A DNA stretch of 6,368 bases from Bacillota bacterium (GTDB lineage: Bacteria; Bacillota; Sulfobacillia; RBS10-35; JAJYVM01): NCBI GenBank assembly GCA_021792015.1, contig JAJYVM010000231.1:1-6368 (forward strand). Direction: 5' to 3'. This document shows positions 1 through 6,291 of this stretch, in pieces. The notes under the pieces are model-generated. The model did no database searches, was not told where the DNA came from, and saw nothing but the letters and a program-made list of their open reading frames with translations. The stretch's first letter is position 1, and the number at the start of each line of letters is the position of its first letter. Both the position numbers and the translations under genes were made by a program.

Positions 1-62
1 CGGCGGAAGACGGGCGATACGGGAGCGGGCGCGAGGACGCAGGAGGGTCGCTTCGGGAGGGG

Positions 63-740
63 GTGGGGGAGAAGCGGTGCGAGAATGGCAGCAAGGCGGG
101 GCGGGGCCTCCTGCGGCGGCTTGGGGGCCCCGCAAGTCGCCAGATCACCTGCATCCTGCTGGGCGACGTGTTCTACTTCCCGAAGGAGCACTGGATCCAC
201 GCACCGCCGTCGTTCCATCCCAACTTGCAGGTCGGAAGGGGCTACATGCTGGCCGAGGAGCCTGGCCTCGTGCGGATGGTCCGGAGCCAGCTTCGCGACG
301 ACGCAGAGCCGGAGGCGCCCGCCGCGCTGGAGTCGCTGCGCCACGGCAAGCCCCAGATCGTCCTGCCGCGCATTGGCCAGGGATTGTTCCGGGGGCTGGT
401 GGCCACTGCCTATGACCGGCGCTGCGCCGTCACGGGCGAGCGGGCGCTGCCGGTCCTGGAGGCGGCGCATATCGTGCCCTACGCCGCCGGCGGTGAGAAC
501 GCCCTCGAAAACGGGCTGCTGCTGCGCAGCGACCTTCACCGGCTCTTCGACACCGGCTACGTCACGGTCGACCCCGACCAACGCACGCTGGTGGTGAGCA
601 GGCGCCTGCGGACTGAGTTTCACAACGGCCACGAGTATCTGAGGCTGAACGGCGCGCCCCTGGCTTCTCCCGCCCGCGGCTATCCCGCCCCCAGCCGCGA
701 GAACCTGCTCTTCCACCGGGCCAACGTCTTCGTTGCGTGA
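63..740 (+). CDS. HNH endonuclease-family protein, N-terminus uncertain or truncated
   Basis: The C-terminal half carries a clear HNH (beta-beta-alpha metal) nuclease domain of the HNH_2 type. CAVTGE lies near residue 121, followed by EAAHIVPY with His136, ENGLLL with Asn150 and RSDLHRLFD with His159; these are the expected His-Asn-His residues. Upstream, ITCILLGDVFYFP and HWIHAPPS (about residues 28-51) match the middle region that precedes the HNH domain in these proteins, which are usually near 300 residues. Here only 225 residues follow the GTG start, and residues 1-25 are Gly/Arg-rich and unlike the family. The frame stays open from base 3, so the gene may start outside the window or be frameshifted near the G-runs at 55-69. 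GGAGGGG touches the GTG with no spacer, so this start is weak. Such proteins are predicted DNases, often restriction-like or of unknown role; the substrate is not known. It converges on guaA with 9 bases between the stops. Confidence 0.8.
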   Translation: MGEKRCENGSKAGRGLLRRLGGPASRQITCILLGDVFYFPKEHWIHAPPSFHPNLQVGRGYMLAEEPGLVRMVRSQLRDDAEPEAPAALESLRHGKPQIVLPRIGQGLFRGLVATAYDRRCAVTGERALPVLEAAHIVPYAAGGENALENGLLLRSDLHRLFDTGYVTVDPDQRTLVVSRRLRTEFHNGHEYLRLNGAPLASPARGYPAPSRENLLFHRANVFVA

Positions 741-749
741 GCGGCGCAG

Positions 750-2303
750 CTACTCCCACTCGATGGTGGCGGGCGGCTTGCTGGTGATGTCGTAGACCAC
801 GCGGTTGACGCCAGCGACCTCATTCACAATGCGGGAGGCGATGCGCTCCAGCACGTCGTGGGGCAGGCGCGCCCAGTCCGCCGTCATGCCGTCCTCGCTG
901 CTCACCGCGCGCAGGGCGACCAGGTGGCCGTACGTGCGGGCATCGCCCATGACGCCAACGCTGCGGACGTCGGGCAGCACGGCGAAGGCCTGCCACAGGT
1001 GGGCCTGGCCAAGGCCGAGCGGCCGCAGCTCGTCGCGGAGGATTTGGTCGGCATGGCGGAGCGTCGCCAGCTTGTCCTCCGTCACGGCGCCGATGATACG
1101 GATGGCCAGGCCCGGCCCCGGGAAGGGCTGGCGCCAGACGAGGTCGTGGGGCAGGTCGAGCTCCTGCCCCAGGCGCCGGACCTCGTCCTTGAAGAGTGTG
1201 CGCAGGGGCTCGACCAACTGCAGGCGCATGCGCTCCGGCAGCCCGCCGACGTTGTGGTGGGACTTGATCGTCTGGGCCGCCTTGCCGGTGGCACCGCTCT
1301 CCACGACGTCCGGATAGACCGTGCCCTGGACCAGGAAGTCGACGGGGCCGATGCGGGCCGCCTCCTGCTCGAAGACGGCGATGAACTCGGCGCCGACGAT
1401 CTTGCGCTTGCGCTCAGGATCTGTCACGCCCTGCAGCGCGCCGAGGAAGCGGTCGCTGGCGTCGGCCACGCGCAGGGGCATTCGGCCCGCGAAGGCGGCC
1501 TCGACCTCCGCGCGCTCGCCGGCGCGCAGCAGCCCGTGGTCGACGAAGATCGCCGTCAGGCGGTCGCCGATCGCCCGCCGCACCAACTCGGCCGCCACGG
1601 CCGAATCGACGCCGCCGGACAGGCCCACCAGGGCCCGCCCGCTCGGCCCCACCTGCGCCCGCACCGCGGCGATCGCCTCGGCGGCGAACGAGGCCATGCT
1701 CCAATCCGCCTGCAGGCCGCAGATGCCGAAGAGGAAGTTGCGCAGCACCTCGCTGCCGAGCGGGGTGTGCGCGACCTCCAGGTGGAACTGGACGCCGTAG
1801 CGACCGCCGGCGGGATCGGCCATGGCGGCGACGGGGCTGCGGTCGGTGTGCGCCAGCGGCCGAAAGCCGGGCGGCGCCTGCAGCACCGTGTCGCCGTGGC
1901 TCATCCAGACCTGGGTGTGCGAGGGCAGTCCGTGCAGCAGCGTGTCGTCCCCGGCCTCGCGCTCCAGCTCCGCCCGGCCGTACTCGCGCCCGCCGGGGTC
2001 CGCCTCCACCCGGCCCCCGCACGCCTTGGCCAGGAGCTGGTGGCCGTAACAGATACCGAGCACCGGCAGGCCGCCGCCTGCCAGCAGCGCCGGATCGGCC
2101 TGGGGCGCGCCCGGCTCGTACACACTGGCCGGGCCGCCGCTCAGGATCACGGCCCGCACCCCGGCCGCCCGCAGCGCCGCGGCCGTCGCCGCGTGCGGCC
2201 AGATCTCGCAGTACACCCCAGCCTCCCGCACGCGGCGCGCAATCAGCTGCGTGTACTGCGCGCCGAAATCCAGCACGGCCACCTGGCCACGGCGCTCACT
2301 CAC
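750..2303 (-). CDS. guaA: GMP synthase (glutamine-hydrolysing)
   Basis: Catalyses the last step of GMP synthesis, XMP + ATP + glutamine to GMP, in the cytoplasm. The 517-residue length is normal for the family. The N-terminal class I glutamine amidotransferase domain shows LDFGAQYTQLIARRVRE (11-27), SGGPASVYE (55-63), the nucleophile Cys85 in GICYGHQ, and His174 and Glu176 of the triad. The ATP pyrophosphatase domain has the PP-loop SGGVDS (229-234) and FVDHGLLR (253-260). The C-terminal dimerisation/XMP-binding domain has QPFPGPGLAIRIIGAVTEDK (392-411) and ends in the canonical KPPATIEWE. The usual His-Pro-Glu triad motif reads His-Leu-Glu here; the catalytic residues are kept. The start is GTG, supported by GGAGGTG 8 bases upstream. 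Its first four bases (GTGA) overlap the hpt stop, so translation is probably coupled. It is the last gene of the SBP-hpt-guaA cluster. Confidence 0.97.
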   Translation of the reverse strand: MSERRGQVAVLDFGAQYTQLIARRVREAGVYCEIWPHAATAAALRAAGVRAVILSGGPASVYEPGAPQADPALLAGGGLPVLGICYGHQLLAKACGGRVEADPGGREYGRAELEREAGDDTLLHGLPSHTQVWMSHGDTVLQAPPGFRPLAHTDRSPVAAMADPAGGRYGVQFHLEVAHTPLGSEVLRNFLFGICGLQADWSMASFAAEAIAAVRAQVGPSGRALVGLSGGVDSAVAAELVRRAIGDRLTAIFVDHGLLRAGERAEVEAAFAGRMPLRVADASDRFLGALQGVTDPERKRKIVGAEFIAVFEQEAARIGPVDFLVQGTVYPDVVESGATGKAAQTIKSHHNVGGLPERMRLQLVEPLRTLFKDEVRRLGQELDLPHDLVWRQPFPGPGLAIRIIGAVTEDKLATLRHADQILRDELRPLGLGQAHLWQAFAVLPDVRSVGVMGDARTYGHLVALRAVSSEDGMTADWARLPHDVLERIASRIVNEVAGVNRVVYDITSKPPATIEWE

Positions 2304-2878
2304 CCGCCGTACACCTCCGGGCGCAAAATACCGACGTATGGCAGGTTACGGAAGCTGCCCGCGTAATCCAGTCCGTACCCGACCACGAACGCGTCGGGAA
2401 TGCGAAAACCCACGTATTCGACGGGTACGGCCACCTGGCGGCGGCTCGACTTGTCCAGCGCCACGGCCACGGCCAGGCTCGCCGGGCGGCGGGCCGCCAG
2501 GCTCTCCCGCAGGTAGTGCAGGGTCAGGCCCGTGTCCACGATATCCTCGACGATCAGCACGTGCCTGCCCTCGATGCCCTCATCCAGGTCCTTGAGGAAC
2601 CGCACGACGCCGGAGCTCTGCGAGCCGGCCCCATAGCTGCTGATCGCCATGAAGTCGAAGGTCGCCGGGATGCTCAGGGCCCGCGCCAGGTCCGCCATGA
2701 AGATGGTCGCACCCTTCAGGATGCCCACCATGTGGAGTTCCTGTCCGGCGTAGTCCGCACTGATCTGCGCACCGAGCTGCGCCGCCCGGGCGGCCAGGCG
2801 CCGCCGGCTCACCAGGACGCGGGCGATGGGGTTGTAACTACCAGAGTCCTCACGTTCAGACAGGCTGTGGTCACGCAT
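2300..2878 (-). CDS. hpt: Hypoxanthine phosphoribosyltransferase
   Basis: Purine salvage enzyme: hypoxanthine (and usually guanine) + PRPP to IMP (or GMP) + PPi, in the cytoplasm. At 192 residues it is slightly longer than usual. Visible motifs by comparison with the family: GILKGA (52-57, Lys55 in the PPi-binding loop), FMAISSYG (76-83, flexible active-site loop), and the PRPP-binding signature VLIVEDIVDTGLT (107-119) with Glu111/Asp112 and the putative base Asp115. Lys143 is the purine-contacting Lys position, and VGYGLDY has Asp171, a metal ligand. All key residues are present, so the enzyme should be active. About 16 N-terminal residues precede the usual start of the fold (IARVLVS), but no better start codon follows. 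The ATG overlaps the stop of the upstream binding-protein gene by one base (TGATG), and no good Shine-Dalgarno sequence is seen before it, so initiation probably depends on terminating ribosomes. Its own TGA overlaps the guaA GTG. Confidence 0.96.
   Translation of the reverse strand: MRDHSLSEREDSGSYNPIARVLVSRRRLAARAAQLGAQISADYAGQELHMVGILKGATIFMADLARALSIPATFDFMAISSYGAGSQSSGVVRFLKDLDEGIEGRHVLIVEDIVDTGLTLHYLRESLAARRPASLAVAVALDKSSRRQVAVPVEYVGFRIPDAFVVGYGLDYAGSFRNLPYVGILRPEVYGG
2312..2318 (-). promoter_or_regulatory. Ribosome binding site of guaA
   Basis: On the minus strand this reads GGAGGTG, a near-perfect anti-16S match, with an 8-base spacer to the GTG start at 2303. It lies inside the end of hpt and fixes the guaA start despite the non-ATG codon. 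Confidence 0.85.
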
Positions 2879-4551
2879 CAGTGCGGCGCGATCCAGGCCT
2901 TCTCGGCCCGGCAGATGGCGTACTCGCTCGGCGCCTCAAGGCCGTGCACCCAGGGCTGCATCGCGTTGATGTTCTCCGTATGCCAGAGCGGGATCGCCGG
3001 GAGCTGGTCGACCACGAGCTGCTGAAACTGGTTCATGAGGCTGTGCCGCTTCGTCGTGTCGATCTCCGACTGTGCCCTGTTGACCAGCTGGTCGATCTGC
3101 TTCGACAGGCTGGCCATGATGGGGTTCTTGGTGATCTGGGACACGTTCCAGTACTGCGTGGACAGGAGGTTGTCCGTGTAGCCGACCGAGCTGAAGCTGG
3201 TGCCGCCGAGCGACCAGTACGCGATATCGTACTTCCCGGCCCGCATGTTGGTCAGGAACGTCGCCCAGTCGGTCTCGGAGATGTTGACCTTGATCCCGAC
3301 CTGCTTCAGCTCCTGCTGAATGATCTGGCATATCAGCAGCCAGGTGGGGTTGTTCTGTGTGATCATCGACAGCTCGAGGGGCTGGCCGCCCTTGGTCACG
3401 ATGCCGTCCGAGCCGGGGGTCCACCCGGCGGCGGCCAGGATCTGCTTGGACTTGGCCGGGTCGTAGCCATAGCCCTGGATGCTCTTGTCGAACCCGGGCG
3501 AGCTGGGGATGACGAGCGTGGTCGACACCTGGGCGTAGCCATAGAGCACCTTCTGGACGATGGCGGTCTTGTCGATGGCGTAGGCCATGGCCTTGCGCAC
3601 CTGCAGGTCGGCCACGAGCGGGCTGTCCAGGTTGAGCGAGAGCATCTGCAGGCCCGGATGCGAGCCGGCGATGATCTTGATGCCCTTGCCCTGGAATGTC
3701 TTCACGTCGGCCGGAGCGACATTGAAGGCAAAGTCCACGGCGCCGGCCAGCAGCTCGTCGCGCTGCGTGGCCGTGTCAGGCACCATCCGCACTTCCAGCG
3801 TGTCCAGGTACGGCTTGCCGCCCCAGAACCCGCCGTTGCGCATCAGGGTCAGGTGGTCATCCGCGACGTAGCTCTTGAACATGAACGGGCCCGAGCCCAC
3901 CGGGTGCTGGTTGAAGGCCGCCGCGTTGGCGAAGGCCGTTGGGCTCGCCCAGTACGGGCCGAGCAGGAAGCCGGAGAAGAAGCTGGCCGGGATCTGCGGC
4001 ACCTTCATCTTGAGCACGAAGGTCGCGGGATCCGGTGCGAGCGCGGTATCAAGCTGCGTGAAGCGCTGGGCGGCCAGCGGCGACTTGTTCGCCGGATCCA
4101 TGATCCAGTGGATGTTCTTGACGAGGGCGCCGGCGTCGGCCGGCGTCCCGTCCGTGAACTTCACACCGGGGCGCAGGTGGAAGGTGAATGTCTTGGCGTC
4201 AGCGGAGGCGTCCCAGGATGTGGCCATCAGCCCCCGCGGCTGGTTGTGGTTGTCGAAGGTCAGCATGGCGTCGAAGAGGTTGAAGATGGCTTCGTCGGAG
4301 TTCCAGTCGGCCTCGTGCACCGGGTTGATGGAGGCGACGGTCGACGGGATCATGATCGTCAGCTTCCCGCCGGTGACCGGCTGCGCGGCCGCCGCCGCGG
4401 TCGAGGTCGCGCCCGCGCCCGCTGAGGTGGCCCCGCCGCTGGCCGAACTGGTCGGCACGGCCCCGCCGCAGGCGATGAGCGTGCCGGCCGCGGCCGCCAG
4501 GAAGCCCGCCATGCCGGACTTTCGCAAAAACTCGCGCCGCGTCAGGTTCAC
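2878..4551 (-). CDS. ABC transporter substrate-binding lipoprotein, family 5 (peptide/nickel type)
   Basis: Extracytoplasmic solute-binding protein of the SBP_bac_5 (DppA/OppA-like) family, 557 residues, a normal length. The N-terminus has a twin-arginine motif, TRREFLRKSG (Arg5, Arg6), a hydrophobic stretch and a lipobox LIAC with Cys28. It should therefore be Tat-exported and lipid-anchored. A Gly/Ala/Ser/Thr linker (29-60) follows. Family hallmarks are FHLRPGVKFTDGTPADA (124-140), HPVGSGPFMFKSY (216-228) and VRKAMAYAIDK (318-328), with YGYDPAKSKQILAAAGW and the C-terminal PAIPLWHTENINAM further on. The GTG start is supported by GGGAGG 7 bases upstream and by the signal peptide. It is the first gene of a cluster with hpt and guaA, overlapping hpt by one base. 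No permease or ATPase gene lies in the window. The ligand cannot be read from sequence: peptides, nickel, opines and sugars are all known for this family, and a purine link is only suggested by context. Confidence 0.94.
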   Translation of the reverse strand: MNLTRREFLRKSGMAGFLAAAAGTLIACGGAVPTSSASGGATSAGAGATSTAAAAAQPVTGGKLTIMIPSTVASINPVHEADWNSDEAIFNLFDAMLTFDNHNQPRGLMATSWDASADAKTFTFHLRPGVKFTDGTPADAGALVKNIHWIMDPANKSPLAAQRFTQLDTALAPDPATFVLKMKVPQIPASFFSGFLLGPYWASPTAFANAAAFNQHPVGSGPFMFKSYVADDHLTLMRNGGFWGGKPYLDTLEVRMVPDTATQRDELLAGAVDFAFNVAPADVKTFQGKGIKIIAGSHPGLQMLSLNLDSPLVADLQVRKAMAYAIDKTAIVQKVLYGYAQVSTTLVIPSSPGFDKSIQGYGYDPAKSKQILAAAGWTPGSDGIVTKGGQPLELSMITQNNPTWLLICQIIQQELKQVGIKVNISETDWATFLTNMRAGKYDIAYWSLGGTSFSSVGYTDNLLSTQYWNVSQITKNPIMASLSKQIDQLVNRAQSEIDTTKRHSLMNQFQQLVVDQLPAIPLWHTENINAMQPWVHGLEAPSEYAICRAEKAWIAPH

Positions 4552-4558
4552 CCCTCAG

Positions 4559-4564
4559 CCTCCC
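4559..4564 (-). promoter_or_regulatory. Ribosome binding site of the substrate-binding protein gene
   Basis: The minus strand reads GGGAGG with 7 bases to the GTG start at 4551. Because GTG is used here, this site decides the start, and the Tat signal that follows agrees. Confidence 0.8.
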
Positions 4565-4629
4565 GCTGGCGGCGTTTTCGCGGCAGGCGCTGCCAAACCC
4601 TCCCCCGTGCAGGCGCGCACGGTTCGCGT

Positions 4630-4654
4630 CCGCCGGCCGCGTGGCGGCCGGCGG
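4630..4654. repeat. Perfect inverted repeat, 11-bp stem with 3-base loop
   Basis: CCGCCGGCCGC and GCGGCCGGCGG flank the loop GTG with no mismatch, giving a very stable hairpin on either strand. No T-run follows on either side, so a classic intrinsic terminator is unlikely. It lies about 80 bases before the binding-protein start and 100 before the HD-GYP start. It could be a leader hairpin or an operator-like site; the role is unknown. Confidence 0.6.
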
Positions 4655-4738
4655 CGCGATCCCGGCCGGATGCGGACGCCGGCGGTCCCGGCCGACTCAA
4701 ACAGGTCTGGTGCGGACCCGATGACCAGGGTGAGGGAT

Positions 4739-4746
4739 AGGAGGTG
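4739..4746 (+). promoter_or_regulatory. Ribosome binding site of the HD-GYP gene
   Basis: AGGAGGTG with a 7-base spacer to ATG at 4754. This near-consensus site selects 4754 over the in-frame ATG at 4721 and over the much longer open frame that runs upstream, antisense to the binding-protein gene. Confidence 0.88.
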
Positions 4747-4753
4747 CGGCCCG

Positions 4754-5851
4754 ATGCGCCTGGAGCCTCTGTCGCGGGATCTGGCGGGCTCGAAGCTGGC
4801 GCGCAGCGTGACCACGGTGTTCGGGCAGGTCCTGCTGCGGGCCGGCACCACCCTGACCGGACGCTACATCGACAACCTGCTGGACCGCGGCTACGGCCGC
4901 GTCTACGTGGAGGACGAGGTCTCGGCCGACATCATCGGCCAGGATGCGCGCAGCCTGGAGGCCCAGAGCGACGCCGCCCGGATCCTGCGCCAGGCCGCGG
5001 TGGCCGGCCGGCTGGACGGCCGGCGGGTGGCCGCCATGGAGCGGGCGGTGGGGAGCATCATCGCCGAGCTGCGCGCCTCGACACCCCTCTCCGCCCAGCT
5101 CACTGCCCTGCGCGCCGCCTGCGAGTACTCATTCACGCATGCGGTCAACGTCTGCACTTACGCGCTCGTCATGGGACATGCCGCGGGGCTGGGCCCTGCG
5201 GACCTCTCGGTGCTGGGCGTGGGCGCCCTGCTGCAGGACGTGGGCAACCTGCGCTACGTGGACGTCTGGAACCGGCCGGGCCCCCTGACGCCCGCCGAGT
5301 ACGAGACGCTCAAGCAGCACACCGTGGACGGCTACCACGCCGTGCTGAATGAGATGCACTACGACCTGCGCGCCGCGCACATGGCCTACCAGCACCACGA
5401 GCGCCTGGACGGCAGCGGCTACCCCCGGGGGCTGCGGGGTGGCCAGGTGCTCCTGTTCGCCCGCATCGGGGCCGTGGCCGATACGTTCGACGCCCTGTGC
5501 AGCCGGCGGCCGCATCGGCCGGACCTGCGCCCGCACGTGGCCATGCGCCTGATCAAGGACCTGGCGGGCAGCCAGCTCGACGGCGAGCTCGTCCACCGCT
5601 TCTCCGAGCGCGCCTGCATCTACCCCACCGGGGCCACGGTGCTCCTGGAGAGCGGCGAGGTGGGCATTGTGGCGGCGCAGACCACGGCCGGCGGCCAGTG
5701 GCCCTGCGTCCGCATCCTGACCGACCCGAAGCTGCACCTTGTGGTGCCGTTCGAGGTCGGCCTCAGCCCGGCCAACCCCGCACGGCAGATCCGGCGGGTG
5801 CTGCCATCGCTGCCCGCCGCCGTGCGGCAGCGGCTGGCGCAGGCCAGCTGA
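4754..5851 (+). CDS. HD-GYP domain protein with degenerate HD site
   Basis: A 365-residue cytoplasmic protein; no membrane segment or receiver domain is visible. An N-terminal region (1-55, MRLEPL...GTTLTGRYIDNLL...VYVEDE) resembles the small leader domain of many stand-alone HD-GYP proteins. The HD-GYP core spans about 120-285. His129 is the first metal-ligand His, GPLTPAEYETLKQH has His189, QHHERLDGSGYP has His214/His215 and the GYP signature, and VADTFDAL has Asp243. A C-terminal tail (290-335) has the common YPTGATVLLESGEVGIV segment. Active members hydrolyse cyclic di-GMP using a two- or three-metal site. Here the HD doublet is Gln161-Asp162 and the following Lys is Asn165 (LLQDVGN instead of LLHDxGK), so a metal ligand and a conserved Lys are lost. 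The protein may be inactive, a binding sensor, or altered in specificity. The start is set by AGGAGGTG. It is divergent from the purine operon and appears monocistronic. Confidence 0.93.
   Translation: MRLEPLSRDLAGSKLARSVTTVFGQVLLRAGTTLTGRYIDNLLDRGYGRVYVEDEVSADIIGQDARSLEAQSDAARILRQAAVAGRLDGRRVAAMERAVGSIIAELRASTPLSAQLTALRAACEYSFTHAVNVCTYALVMGHAAGLGPADLSVLGVGALLQDVGNLRYVDVWNRPGPLTPAEYETLKQHTVDGYHAVLNEMHYDLRAAHMAYQHHERLDGSGYPRGLRGGQVLLFARIGAVADTFDALCSRRPHRPDLRPHVAMRLIKDLAGSQLDGELVHRFSERACIYPTGATVLLESGEVGIVAAQTTAGGQWPCVRILTDPKLHLVVPFEVGLSPANPARQIRRVLPSLPAAVRQRLAQAS
5831..5850 (+). terminator. Possible weak hairpin at the end of the HD-GYP gene
   Basis: GCTGGC and GCCAGC pair around a GCAG loop; one G-U and one C-G pair extend the stem to 8. 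It overlaps the last codons and lacks a T-run, so it is at best a weak or Rho-assisted terminator. No better terminator is seen before 6030. Confidence 0.2.
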
Positions 5852-5953
5852 GGGTGGTGGGCCGGTCAGTAGCTAGGCGCCGAGATGGACCCCAACCGGG
5901 CCCATGTCCATGTGGACCAGGCTGCGCGCCGCCGCGGCTGCACCGAAACGCCA

Positions 5954-6036
5954 ACGGTCACAACACCCGAGCCCTCCATCACGGGAGCCATCTCGCTCGC
6001 ACCGTTCCTACAAGCGACAGTCGGACACGGTCACAA
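5954..6036. repeat. Short direct repeat ACGGTCACAA
   Basis: ACGGTCACAA occurs at 5954-5963 and 6027-6036, 73 bases apart start to start. The second copy covers the stop of the minus-strand fragment gene. It may be chance. The rest of the 5852-6030 spacer shows only a 12-base near-palindrome, GTCCATGTGGAC (5906-5917). Confidence 0.3.
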
Positions 6037-6291
6037 TGTCTGCCGCAGTCGCTGCACCAGCGCGCCGAGGTCTTCCTTGCACCGTTGCTCCATGCGGCTC
6101 CAATGTCGCACGGCCTCGGGCGCCAAGAGCCGCCGCCCCTCGGCCACCGCCATGGCAACGTCGCGTTTTCGCGCGTAGGGCAGGTAGAACCGCTCCTTGA
6201 CGTGCGGCTCTGTTCGCACGGTGCCCCACGCTGTCGGCAGATCGTCAAAACCCGCCAAGATCCAAGTCTCAACTTCCTCCCACGCCATCAC
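6031..6291 (-). CDS. Hypothetical protein, probably a 5'-truncated remnant
   Basis: From the GTG at 6291 (followed at once by ATG) the frame gives 86 residues: an AWEEVETWILAGFDD segment, then a charged, helical C-terminus with HVKERFYLPYARKRDVA and CKEDLGALVQRLRQ. The composition looks like real coding sequence. Protein-like sequence continues in frame upstream of any start (residues such as ALKRIEASLEPALHG) up to a TAA at 6358-6360, about 22 codons further, with no standard start codon and no ribosome binding site near 6291. The EvEtWiLAg segment loosely recalls the C-terminal half of DUF4276/TOPRIM-like proteins of accessory regions, but this is weak. The simplest reading is a gene interrupted by a stop or frameshift, or a C-terminal fragment. 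It is convergent with the HD-GYP gene, 179 bases away. The function is not recognised. Confidence 0.5.
   Translation of the reverse strand: MMAWEEVETWILAGFDDLPTAWGTVRTEPHVKERFYLPYARKRDVAMAVAEGRRLLAPEAVRHWSRMEQRCKEDLGALVQRLRQTL

Larger units (their letters stand above)
4552..4753. promoter_or_regulatory. Divergent intergenic region between the purine operon and the HD-GYP gene
   Basis: These 202 bases must contain the promoters for both divergent units, unless transcription enters from outside. I see no convincing -35/-10 pair on either strand, and no purine-riboswitch core is apparent. The region does hold a strong GC hairpin (4630-4654), a 9-base direct repeat TCCCGGCCG (4660-4668 and 4686-4694), and TGCGGAC twice (4671-4677 and 4711-4717). 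Confidence 0.5.

Noticed and set aside
858..2366. A 502-codon open frame on the plus strand
   Set aside because: It is antisense to guaA, which has all its catalytic motifs. The translation is low-complexity Arg/Ala/Gly/His-rich with no recognisable domain; such shadow frames are common at this GC content.
2881..4425. A 514-codon open frame on the plus strand
   Set aside because: It is fully antisense to the binding-protein gene, has a biased His/Arg/Val/Gly composition and no motifs, so it is a GC shadow.
3875..4753. A long upstream extension of the HD-GYP frame (about 290 codons), possibly a fusion protein
   Set aside because: The extension is antisense to the binding-protein gene and has no domain character, while AGGAGGTG at 4739-4746 precedes the ATG at 4754, where family similarity begins.
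4552..4753. A purine riboswitch controlling the hpt-guaA operon
   Set aside because: The region is GC-rich and the conserved core sequences of the purine aptamer are not seen on the minus strand.
5885..5917. ATGGAC/GTCCAT and GTCCATGTGGAC inverted repeats after the HD-GYP gene as a terminator or attachment site
   Set aside because: The arms are only 5-6 bases with no T-run and no mobile gene nearby; chance is a sufficient explanation.
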